Source: JALYXV01 sp963733505
GTDB taxonomy: Bacteria > Actinomycetota > Acidimicrobiia > Acidimicrobiales > Palsa-688
Reading direction: 5' to 3'
Assembly (NCBI GenBank): GCA_963733505.1
Contig: CAVTDW010000001.1
Span: 1-64,000, forward strand
DNA length: 64,000 nucleotides
Below the pieces are notes generated by a model. It saw only the letters and a program-made list of their open reading frames with translations. It was not told where the DNA came from and made no database searches. A program made the translations under genes and the position numbers. Shown here piece after piece: positions 27,586 through 35,795 of this stretch; position 1 is the stretch's first letter, and every line of letters begins with the position of its first letter.

Positions 27586-28059
27586 TCATCCGACAAGGTA
27601 GGTCTCGTAGACGACCCCACCGGGGCGGCGGCCGGCGACGCTGACGAACACGCCCTTGTTGAGCCAGTCGAGGTCGGCGGCCGCGGTCTCGATCTGCGTT
27701 GAGGTCCGAAAGGTGTACTCGCCGGCATCGACGTCCTCGCCTCGCCCGAGGCGGCCGAGGACTTCGGCGCTGCCGTGGCGCACCCCTCGGGATTGGACGT
27801 AAAGCAGGTCGCCGCGGTCGGTCTGCAGGGTGTAGCGGATGTCTCCGAACGCGGTGCCGTCGGTTTGGACGATCTGCCAGTCGGCGCTGACACCTGGGAG
27901 CAGCGTCCCGTTGATCTGAGGTCCGGAGAATGTTCCTCCGATTAGGGGAACGATGCGCCGTCGGCCCGCCGCGATGTCGCCGAAATCCAATGGGTCGCCG
28001 AGTGTCGCCTCCAATCGGTAGACCTTGGTCAGGCGAGGGTCAGGAAGTCGAATGGTCAT
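27586..28059 (-). CDS. DUF3237 family protein
   Basis: 157 residues from ATG 28059 (MTIRLPDPRLTKVYRLEA). It has the family's FGDIAAGRRRIVPLIGGTFSG, then DWQIVQTDGTAFGDIRYTLQT, and the tail LDWLNKGVFVSVAGR. The DUF3237 fold is a small beta-barrel of unknown function, often near aromatic-catabolism or polyketide genes. It overlaps by four bases with the muconolactone-isomerase-like gene upstream on the same strand, which supports a shared operon and a hint of aromatic compound metabolism. Confidence 0.9.
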   Translation of the reverse strand: MTIRLPDPRLTKVYRLEATLGDPLDFGDIAAGRRRIVPLIGGTFSGPQINGTLLPGVSADWQIVQTDGTAFGDIRYTLQTDRGDLLYVQSRGVRHGSAEVLGRLGRGEDVDAGEYTFRTSTQIETAAADLDWLNKGVFVSVAGRRPGGVVYETYLVG

Positions 28060-28373
28060 GGTTGGCGGCTGTCGCTTCGGGCTGCGGCCGGGTCGTTGGG
28101 ATGCTGTTCGAGTGCCGTCACGCTGACGCGCATCCATTCGTAGAGGGGCAAGCCCGCGAGCAGACCGTCGAGCTCGCTCTGGTTGTCGGCGCGGTACAGG
28201 CCGAGGATCCTGGTTTCGCCGGACGCCGCACGGGCCTTCCAGACCCGGGCGAGGTGCCCTTGGTCGATCAACTTGGCGGCGGCGGCAGCTTCGTCGCGCT
28301 CGCGGTCCTCGACCTCTGACTGGGTGGTTCCCTCTGGGATGTGGAGTTCGAATTCGACCAGGAATGCCGGCGT
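28056..28373 (-). CDS. Muconolactone delta-isomerase-like protein, start codon unclear
   Basis: About 105 residues. The body FLVEFELHIPEGT, RDEAAAAAKLIDQGHLARVWK and LAGLPLYEWMRVSVTALEQHP fits the muconolactone isomerase (MLI) family, ferredoxin-like barrels of the beta-ketoadipate pathway or relatives. Upstream of FLVEF there is no ATG/GTG/TTG in frame; an ACG at 28373 stands where the start would be expected, directly next to a GC repeat. The start has therefore been lost, mis-sequenced, or lies within a slipped frame. Overlaps DUF3237 by four bases. Confidence 0.75.
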   Translation of the reverse strand, partial: TPAFLVEFELHIPEGTTQSEVEDRERDEAAAAAKLIDQGHLARVWKARAASGETRILGLYRADNQSELDGLLAGLPLYEWMRVSVTALEQHPNDPAAARSDSRQP

Positions 28374-28436
28374 GGGCCTGCGTGGGCCTGCGGCCTGGGC
28401 CGGCGGGGGCCGGCGTGGGCCTGCGGGTCGCTCATG
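28370..28436. repeat. Imperfect GTGGGCCTGC repeat
   Basis: Units of GTGGGCCTGC and GGCCGGC occur at least three to four times between 28370 and 28436 at the 5' end of the MLI-like gene. They disturb the reading frame there. Confidence 0.7.
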
Positions 28437-28546
28437 CTCTTCGAGGCTTTGGGCATTCTTCCGCGCGCTCAGGCAATCTTCGCGCGTTATCGGTGCATAG
28501 CCGCGTTATCGCGCCACGGTTGCCTGAGCGCGCGGAGGTTGGAGTA

Positions 28547-28783
28547 CTAGGTCGCTGAGGAGGTCGCCGCCGGGGCCTCCGCAGGCTTCGGGGCCTTGGG
28601 TTTGGGCGGGGGCACACCGACCTTGGGGAACGGGAGCGCCTGTTCGGGCCAGCGGCGCCGCGACACAATCGACAACTTGCGCAGCAAGGCGATGGCTCCT
28701 GGATCGTCGTCACCCGGGCGGCCTTCGATGGTGCCGTCCTCCAGCATCTTGATCATGATTTCCCGACCGATGTCGGTCCGCAC
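28547..28783 (-). CDS. Small hypothetical protein
   Basis: 78 residues from GTG 28783 (VRTDIGREIMIKMLEDGTIEGRPG). Sequence resembling protein also continues upstream in frame (LRRLRAADEGTFLGGG, LQRVRVVHNLADDEA) to a stop near 28895, without a start codon, so the gene may be longer. It ends in a Pro/Lys/Ala-rich tail. No family recognised. Confidence 0.45.
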   Translation of the reverse strand: MRTDIGREIMIKMLEDGTIEGRPGDDDPGAIALLRKLSIVSRRRWPEQALPFPKVGVPPPKPKAPKPAEAPAATSSAT

Positions 28784-28895
28784 AGCCTCGTCGTCGGCCA
28801 GGTTGTGTACGACCCTGACCCGCTGGAGCCCCCCGCCAAGGAAAGTGCCTTCATCTGCTGCTCGCAGCCGACGGAGGGCGTCGTCCTCGACCTAT

Positions 28896-29358
28896 GACCG
28901 GTCGCAGGGCCGCGACCAGAGCGTGTCGGCAAGAACTGACCGCCACGCGTAACTAGCCGCACGTGGCGAAGAGCGAAAGCGAGACCCGTGACGGCGAACG
29001 ACGGGGCGCGAAGAGGGCGGCCCCACGTGGGGACCGCCCTCTTGCTGCGCATTGATTCAGTTGTCCGCCACTTTCGGACGCGTGCTACCCGAACGGTTGG
29101 CGCCCGCCGTGTCACCTGCCGACGCCGTGGATCGACAAGGTACGAAGCCGGGTGAGATATGCGGGAGCTCGTCGGCCGCAGTGGCCTACTGTGCCGGATC
29201 GGGCATCGGCCCGATCCCTGTCAGTGGACCGGCGGGCCATCCTCCTCTTGTGGGTCAGTCATTTTGCAGACCTCCCTATCCGTTTGCGCTGTCCCTTCCT
29301 TTTTACCCCCGCGGCCGCCGAAATGCCAATGAAAATTCAGCCGATCGGGGATTCGGCG
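28896..29358. other. Gene-free stretch with one hairpin
   Basis: No convincing reading frame. It contains the strong hairpin listed at 29011-29043; otherwise nothing recognisable. Confidence 0.6.
29011..29043. terminator. Strong hairpin terminator
   Basis: AAGAGGGCGG (29011-29020) pairs with CCGCCCTCTT (29034-29043). The loop contains the palindrome CCCCACGTGGGG, extending the stem further. It is symmetric and could stop transcription from either side; the minus-strand gene at 29359-29652 runs into it. Confidence 0.75.
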
Positions 29359-29652
29359 TCAGGGCTTGGGATAAAGCGCTTGACCTTCGCTGGGCACCAA
29401 TTCGGGCTCGGCATCCTCGGGCTTGCCCTTGTGGTGCTCGAAGTCCAAGGCATCGATTTCGTGCTCCGAGGCCTGGCCCAGCCCGCCGGTACTGTCTCCG
29501 GCTCCGGTGTCTTCGAAGTCATGCGATCCAGTCGTTCGCCCCTCGTAGGGCGGGACCCATCCGCCGGGTTCGGTGTTGCCGCCCGGCCGTTCCTTGAGCA
29601 GGTCCCCACGGGGATCCTGGGGCTGTTCGAGGTGGGAATCCTGATCGGCCAT
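29359..29652 (-). CDS. Small acidic hydrophilic protein
   Basis: 97 residues from ATG 29652, preceded by a strong ribosome site (AAGGAGG). The sequence is acidic and disorder-like: EQPQDPRGDLLKERPGG, GSHDFEDTGAGDSTGG, HEIDALDFEHHKGKP. No domain or membrane segment. Its good ribosome site and high content of Gly, Asp and Glu support a real gene; the function is unknown. Confidence 0.65.
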   Translation of the reverse strand: MADQDSHLEQPQDPRGDLLKERPGGNTEPGGWVPPYEGRTTGSHDFEDTGAGDSTGGLGQASEHEIDALDFEHHKGKPEDAEPELVPSEGQALYPKP

Positions 29653-29761
29653 ACCGCTACCTCCTTATGAGGGTCGTTTGCTCCCACCTTGATGTACCCG
29701 ATCGACGTGCGTGCCATTCGGCTCGCGGCGCGACCCACGGTTGAATGAACGCCCGCCCGCC

Positions 29762-32026
29762 TCAGGTTTGTGGGCCGAGGACGTGGAAGTCGTGGATCGC
29801 CACGGTCGACGATCCGGGGTTTTGGCCACCGTTGACGCCAACGGTGACCCGCAGTGCCGTGACGGTTTCAGGTCGAGGCGGCCGGATGAGCAGGAACGGT
29901 GTGCGCTCGTTGGCACCGACCGCTCCTGGTGCTGCTCCAAGAACCCGCCACGAACCGTCGGTCGAGCGCGCCGATACCTGGACCGACGACGTGGTCGACT
30001 CGACACCGCCTGCCGCACCGAGTGAGAGCTGCGAGAGCTGCACCGGGCTGTTCCACGACCAGGTCAGCACGGCCGTGCCGCCGTCGGCGTGAAGGGTCCA
30101 ATACCGACCGGCGGGATCGCCCGGGAGCTGCGGCTGCTCGTCCGACTGGGCGACGGAGGAGGGGCCGCCGTCGGCGGTGGCGGTGGCGGTGGCGGTGGCG
30201 GTGGCGAGATGGTCGACCAGATCAGGGTGAAACGTTCCGGGGCCGACGAACTCGAAGACCGACGCTTGGTCGCGAGTCGTGCGGTAGAGCCTGACCGCTT
30301 CCGGGAGGCTGGCGACCACCGGGAGCAGGCAGCCGCCGTCGACCGGCCCCGACCCGTTGAGCGCGGCCGTCAGGAGGTAGGCGGCCCTGTCGGCACGCAC
30401 GGCATCGGCGACCGGGCCGGGATCGCATCCTGCGAGGTAGGCCCCGTTGGCCGTGTGATGCCCGCTGTACAGCGCCGTCGTCCAGAGGTAGTCGGTTTCG
30501 ACAACGTCGAGCGGTGAGCCAAGTTGGCGCAGGACGGCCATGTACGGCGACCCGCCCGGCGAGGAACTGTCGGCACCCTCGAAGTACAGATAGTCCCGGG
30601 TGAACTGGCCGATGAGCGCCACCACCACGAGCAGCGACGCCACCATCGGCAGCGCCCGGCCGAGGCGAGGGGCGAGGCGACGGCCGAGGCCACCTCCGAG
30701 GCGAACTTCGGCCCGACTGGCGGCGCCTCGGATCACGGCAAACACCGATGCCGCCCCGACCGCGTACCACGCAACGATGACTGGCAGGACGAGGACGACG
30801 CGGCGTTCGTTGGTATACGGGTAGATGAGGGTCTCCGCCAGGTACACCGCCACCGCCAGGCACGCGGCGTCAGCGTGGCGTCGCCACCACACGACAAAAC
30901 CCACTACGACGAGGGGGGCCGCGGTCCACGTGAGCACCACCATGACGGCGCCTATGGCACCGTGGGTCGGGAGGAACCCGTTGGTGGTCGGCACGATCGT
31001 GCGAGGCAGCGCCTCGGTGACGTAGGTCCTCGCGGCGTGGGGCACGACGTGAATCACCCGGCCAACCAGGCCCCCCTTGAAGACGCCGCCGAGATCGCCG
31101 GAATACCGTGAACCGATCAGATTGGCGCCGGCCAAGCTCCGCATGATCAGCAACGGCAGGAGCAGCAGGGCGGGGACGGTGGCGGCGACCAGCGCCTTGC
31201 GGAACAGCCGGCGCAGGACCAGCCACAGCACGACGCCCAGCACCACGCCGATCCCCGCTTCTTTCAGCCACAGCAGGGCGGCAGCCGAAAGCACGCTCGC
31301 AGCCCCAGCCCAAGTGAACGTCGGCCGCTGCGACTGCCATCGATCGAGTGCCAGCAGCATGAGGAGGAATACGACGACGAAGGCGGTTTCCGACATGACC
31401 ATGGTGGCGTAGGTCGCCAGCACCGGGCTCATGGCGAGCAGCGCCAGAACTGCCAGTCGCAGCCATGGTGTAACCCGTCGGACCCGGAGATACACCCAGG
31501 TCAGGGGAAAGATCGAAAGGAATAGCAGCAGCGACGCGACACGGAAGGTGACGACGCTCGACGGCCAGAGTGCCGCCAGGGGGCTGAGGAGGGCCGGGTA
31601 CCCGGGCGGGTAGACACCGATCAGCGGGTAGCCGCCTGCCGCCCGGCTGGTGATGCCATGGCCCGTCGCCAGAGCACGAGCCGCCAGCACGTAACTGGCG
31701 TCGTCGTCGAACGAGCCCACGTGATAGCGCGGCGCCACAACCAGTGCGTGTACCAGCCCGAGCGCCGCCATGACGCCAACACCGACGAGCCCGAAGTGAC
31801 GCCGCTCCACGGGCTGGTCCGGCAGGGGCTGACCCGGCACGGCCTGCCCCGGCACGGGCTGACCCGGCACGGGCGGACCCGGCACAGGTAGATCCGTCCG
31901 CTGGGTCCGATCCGGCACGGGCCGATCCGTCGGCAGGGGTTGCCGCGGCGCGGACTGATCCGGCACGGGCTGATCCGACACGGGCGGCTCGGCTGGCCGG
32001 CCGTTGCTAGGCCGCCGGACGGCCAC
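29762..32026 (-). CDS. Membrane glycosyltransferase-like protein with C-terminal discoidin-like domain
   Basis: 754 residues from GTG 32026. The first 80 residues are a run of Pro-Val-Pro-Gly-Gln/Asp-type repeats. A PMT/GT39-like multi-spanning region follows: the first extracytoplasmic loop has FDDDASYVLAARAL, with the acidic residues that bind metal and lipid-linked sugar in GT-C enzymes, then YPPGYPALLSPLAALWP and about ten helices. From about residue 620 a soluble part GRYWTLHADGG ... SLGAAGGVEST ... IHDFHVLGP resembles an F5/8 discoidin/CBM32 fold. It overlaps the next upstream gene by 20 bases, so the two are coupled. Probable role: transfer of a sugar from a polyprenyl-phosphate donor at the outer membrane face; acceptor unknown. 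Confidence 0.8.
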   Translation of the reverse strand: MAVRRPSNGRPAEPPVSDQPVPDQSAPRQPLPTDRPVPDRTQRTDLPVPGPPVPGQPVPGQAVPGQPLPDQPVERRHFGLVGVGVMAALGLVHALVVAPRYHVGSFDDDASYVLAARALATGHGITSRAAGGYPLIGVYPPGYPALLSPLAALWPSSVVTFRVASLLLFLSIFPLTWVYLRVRRVTPWLRLAVLALLAMSPVLATYATMVMSETAFVVVFLLMLLALDRWQSQRPTFTWAGAASVLSAAALLWLKEAGIGVVLGVVLWLVLRRLFRKALVAATVPALLLLPLLIMRSLAGANLIGSRYSGDLGGVFKGGLVGRVIHVVPHAARTYVTEALPRTIVPTTNGFLPTHGAIGAVMVVLTWTAAPLVVVGFVVWWRRHADAACLAVAVYLAETLIYPYTNERRVVLVLPVIVAWYAVGAASVFAVIRGAASRAEVRLGGGLGRRLAPRLGRALPMVASLLVVVALIGQFTRDYLYFEGADSSSPGGSPYMAVLRQLGSPLDVVETDYLWTTALYSGHHTANGAYLAGCDPGPVADAVRADRAAYLLTAALNGSGPVDGGCLLPVVASLPEAVRLYRTTRDQASVFEFVGPGTFHPDLVDHLATATATATATADGGPSSVAQSDEQPQLPGDPAGRYWTLHADGGTAVLTWSWNSPVQLSQLSLGAAGGVESTTSSVQVSARSTDGSWRVLGAAPGAVGANERTPFLLIRPPRPETVTALRVTVGVNGGQNPGSSTVAIHDFHVLGPQT

Positions 32027-33473
32027 AGGTGCTCAGGATCTGCCACTGGTCGGTGGTCGCAAGCAGCCGGAACTCGGTCGACCCGAGTTGTGCGGGCAAC
32101 AGCGGCGACGCCCTCGTGGTGCGGGTTCGGAACACCGTCCCGGCGCTCGCCAGTTGGACGACACGCCCCACCGCCGGCGTGCCCTTCGGTCCGGCTGCGA
32201 TGACGACGTCGGATTGACGAATCCCCAGATGCCACGCCACGGCCGGCATCTGGTAGATGTCGGCGGTGATCGGCGCGCAGGACAAGACCCGGTCTCGGCC
32301 ACCGGCGAGGTCGATCAACTTGGCCAACTCCCCATATTTGTGGGCCTGATACGGGACCTCACCGATGGTGCCGGACAGTTCGTCGAGGCGCTGGCCGACG
32401 AACGGAGCCGAACCAACGACCACGATCCCGATGACCGCCATCCGCGCCCAGGACCCGCGCCTCGCGGCGACCGCGCTGACCAACCTGCTCCATCCCACCC
32501 CCGCCAGCACGCAGCCGAGCGCGACCGACACGATCAGGTAGCGCTCGTCACCGGCCCCCAAGCGGGCCTGGGTGGTGAGCGCCACTTCGGCCAACCACCC
32601 GACGCACAGGACCGAGAGGGCCAAGACGGTGCGCTCCTCCCGTCGCTTGGCGTAGTCCACAACCGCCATGGCCATGGCGATGACCGCGCCCACCACGATC
32701 GGCAGGACGACGACGTTGAACTCGCTTTCCACGACCGCGAGCGCGGGGCTGCTGCTGAGCAGTGGACCGCCCTGGGTGGGCATCTGGGCTCGCCTGGTCG
32801 ACCGCAACCAGTCGCCCGAACTGAGGTAGTCGGGAAGCAGCCAGAACACGGGAAGGCTCGCCACGAGACCGACGACCAATGGACGGGACCGGGGGACACG
32901 GATCCACATGAAGACTGAATATCCGAGGAAGAAGGGAAACGCCTCGGGCCGGAGCAGCAACGAGAAGAACGTCAATCCGTAGGCCTGCGCGTACTTACCG
33001 TCGAGGTGTCGCTCGACGGCCAGCAGGGCCAGTCCCGCCAGGAGCGGTTCTGACATGCCGAACGGCGTGAGGTACTCCAAGAACGACGAGCTGAGGAGCA
33101 CGCCCCCAGCGGCGATGACGCCCGCACCGCGCCCGGCCAGACGCCGAGCCAGTCGATAGGCCACCGCCACCGCAAGCAGCCCCCCCGCCCGGGCCACGAC
33201 CAACCACACCCACTTGTCGGCCGCTCCGAGCGGTGCGAAGAAGGTGTCCACCAGTACCGGAAGGGGCTTCCATGCCGGGCCGCCGCTCGTGTCAAGACGC
33301 AGATGCGCAATTTCCCGCCCCCACGTCGTCCAGGTGAACGGATCAAAGGTGATGGTCGACGGCAGGAGCAATGACAGGGCCGCCACGACCAGACAGGCCG
33401 CCAACATCGGGCCGACCGGCATCGTGGCACGAGCCGGAGCAGGAACTTGCCGCTGGTCGAGATCCCGCGCCAC
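32007..33473 (-). CDS. Membrane glycosyltransferase-like protein (GT-C fold)
   Basis: 488 residues with about ten hydrophobic helices. The first loop has FDPFTWTTWGREIAHLRLD, with the Asp expected in GT-C transferases. FLEYLTPFGMSEPLLAGLALLA and SLLLRPEAFPFFLGY match uncharacterised actinobacterial relatives. A short C-terminal soluble part has VVIAAGPKGTPAVGRVVQL. Start and stop overlap or closely follow both neighbours, so the three genes form an operon, likely for extracellular polysaccharide or protein glycosylation (inferred). Confidence 0.8.
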   Translation of the reverse strand: MARDLDQRQVPAPARATMPVGPMLAACLVVAALSLLLPSTITFDPFTWTTWGREIAHLRLDTSGGPAWKPLPVLVDTFFAPLGAADKWVWLVVARAGGLLAVAVAYRLARRLAGRGAGVIAAGGVLLSSSFLEYLTPFGMSEPLLAGLALLAVERHLDGKYAQAYGLTFFSLLLRPEAFPFFLGYSVFMWIRVPRSRPLVVGLVASLPVFWLLPDYLSSGDWLRSTRRAQMPTQGGPLLSSSPALAVVESEFNVVVLPIVVGAVIAMAMAVVDYAKRREERTVLALSVLCVGWLAEVALTTQARLGAGDERYLIVSVALGCVLAGVGWSRLVSAVAARRGSWARMAVIGIVVVGSAPFVGQRLDELSGTIGEVPYQAHKYGELAKLIDLAGGRDRVLSCAPITADIYQMPAVAWHLGIRQSDVVIAAGPKGTPAVGRVVQLASAGTVFRTRTTRASPLLPAQLGSTEFRLLATTDQWQILSTCGRPAA

Positions 33474-33498
33474 GCCGCACGGAAGCTAGTCGCGACGC

Positions 33499-35383
33499 TT
33501 ACTCGGCGGTCAACAGCCCCAAGGGGGGCGCTCCCACCACCCCGACCGCGGGCTCGACGACGAGCACCGTCACCGTCCCACCGCTGATCTGGAGCGGAAG
33601 CGTGAGACCGCCGCGTCCCTGTTCCCGAGCTGAGTTGCAACGACCCAACCCAACGCCCGGCGGGCGACAGCGGTACCGGTGACGGCATCTGGGCCGGAAG
33701 GCCGCCCGACGGCGTACACGAGATCGTCCCGGGGGCGGCGATGGTCACGTCCCAACCGCCGACCACCGAGTCCGCGCAGCCCAGAGCCGATGCTGAGGTC
33801 GTCAGCGCCAGGTGGGGCGCCCCGGCTCCACCGCTGACGTGCACGGTCACGGAGTCACCCGACTCGACGCGAATCGGTCGAAGGGTGGCGGCCAGGTGAG
33901 CCGGATGGGGGGCAAAGGCGCCGAACAGCGTCAGCACATAGGGCTGGCGATCTCGCTGGCCGGCCACGACCGCGAGGTCCCGAGCCGTGCCACTCCACAG
34001 CCCGTAGAGCAACGCTCCCCCACCGTCCCAACGGTTGGCCAGGCCGGAGATCGGGTGCATCACATACTCCTGGTCCGCCTGGATGAGGACCATTGTCCGT
34101 GCCGTCGCGGGGGCATGTTGTTTGACCATGGCCAGCACGGCCCCGTCCTGGCGGCTCCAGCGGGCATCGGCGGCGACCGCTGGGGCGGCGACGAGCACCG
34201 AACTCACGACGCCAACGACGACCACGACCGCGGCCACGGGCCGCCAGCGCCGATAGAGGGACACCAGCTCGGCCCCTCCGAATGCCGCGATCGGTATGAC
34301 CATCGGGAGAAAGTAGAAGGGCCCGATAAACCGCACCCCGCGCCAGAGCTTGCTGGCATTCCACGCCCCCCAGAAGAAGACATAGCCGACGGGAAAGGCG
34401 ACCACGACGGCCGCCAGGACCAGGGCGGGGGCGGAGTGTCGACGACGCCAGATCCCCACGACCGCCAGCAGCACGAGGGCGGGACCGCCGGACACCCACA
34501 GGATGACGAGCAGCAGGTGGCTCCCCGATCCTCGGATTCCGCTGTGCCAGCCGAAGGCGTGATAGGGCTCCTGGGGGAACATTCGGCGGGGGCCGAAACC
34601 AGGGCGGTCGGCGGGCTCGAGGAGATTGAACGGCAGCCGTAGTGGGCTGCCGGTCGCGGCCCAGTCGTACAACAGCATGGCGATGACCGGCGGCAGCGCT
34701 CCGGCGACGTACCAGCTGAGCGGGCGCACGAGCTGGTGCCGCAACCGGAAGAGCGCCCACACCATGACCGGTGCCGCGAAGAGCGCCGCGTCGTAGGGGC
34801 GGGCCACGACCGCCAGCCCGATCGCGACGCCACCGACCGCGAGTTGCCAGGCGGGGAGACGCTCGCCGGCGGCGGCTGCGGCGACCGCCCGAATGGCCGA
34901 CCACATGAAGACCTCGAGCCCCACGATGGTCGGCAGATACGCCACCAGGATTGCGCTCTGGACGACGACGAGGGGCGACAGGACCACCAGCGCCGTCGCC
35001 ACGATCGCACTCCACCGATCCCGTAGTACCTCACGCACCAGGATCCAGGTGGCCAGAGCGAGCGCCGCGGCCACCACCGGGAGCGCGGCCGCGGGCGTGC
35101 CCGTGGCCGCCCCGGCGAGGGCCAGGAATCCGGCCTCGACGGGGATGTATTTCAACACCCAATGGTTGTGGACCGCGGCCGCTAACCATGGCCGGAAGGC
35201 GTCGACGGGCTGGACCACCGGCACGAAGAAGTGCCCGTGCTGTATCGCCTGGGCCTGCAGGCGGTAGATGGCTTCATCGTTGTTGATCGAGCCGTGCGGG
35301 AAGACAAGTTTGAGCACCACGACGGCCAGGCCCGCGGCGGCAGCCGCCAGGGCGACAACGGCGAAGACCTCGGACTTCTCCAA
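33499..35383 (-). CDS. Membrane glycosyltransferase-like protein (one frame change near 33620)
   Basis: About 628 residues from TTG 35383 (LEKSEVFAVVALAAAA); no better start is in frame. The N-terminal loop SINNDEAIYRLQAQAI and the RPYDAALFAAPVMVWALF region are typical of PMT/GT39-like proteins. About eleven helices end near SSVLVAAPAVAAD, followed by a soluble tail with QADQEYVMHPISGL. Near 33620 the frame changes; the natural end reads PLQISGGTVTVLVVEPAVG to a stop at 33499. Otherwise the frame would run on into the next gene. First gene of the three-gene cluster. Confidence 0.78.
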
Positions 35384-35487
35384 GCCTCGGGTCGCCTCCG
35401 GCTGCCGTCGCCCCTCGAAGGTCCGACGATGGAGTTGGTTGGGAGGCGATCTCGTCTCAGTGACGCTACCCGGCGCCGTGGCTGGAC

Positions 35488-35721
35488 TCAGAGATCCTCG
35501 ACGGTGTCCGAGCTGGTCGGCATTGCAACGACATCGGAGTCGGCTTCGAGTGACAGGCTGTCGGCGTCGCCCGGTCCGGTGGGAGCGCCCACGCGTTTGT
35601 TCGCCGTCAGCCGGTTGCGAACCAGGCCGAACGCAAACCCCGTCGTGCCAGCGGCGCCGAGGATCACGTTTACCGGGACCATCCATCCCTCCATGTCCAG
35701 CGGAGGCCGAATCCGAAACAT
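35488..35721 (-). CDS. Small hypothetical protein with one hydrophobic segment
   Basis: 77 residues from ATG 35721 (MFRIRPPLDMEG), or 88 from 35754. It has one hydrophobic segment (VPVNVILGAAGTTGFAFGL) followed by a basic motif (VRNRLTANKR) and an acidic tail. It lies just upstream of the glycosyltransferase operon on the same strand. Could be a small membrane protein; function unknown. Confidence 0.5.
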   Translation of the reverse strand: MFRIRPPLDMEGWMVPVNVILGAAGTTGFAFGLVRNRLTANKRVGAPTGPGDADSLSLEADSDVVAMPTSSDTVEDL

Positions 35722-35795
35722 ACCCAAAGGACGCCACCATCCCTTGAGCCGCAAGGGATGTCAGGGCGCGGGCGGGAGGCGCTGAGCGGCCGTCG

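Noticed and set aside
32972..33498. Fusion of the third glycosyltransferase with the second
   Set aside because: The joint frame after 33620 becomes Arg-rich, while the natural end of the protein is visible in another frame with a stop at 33499.
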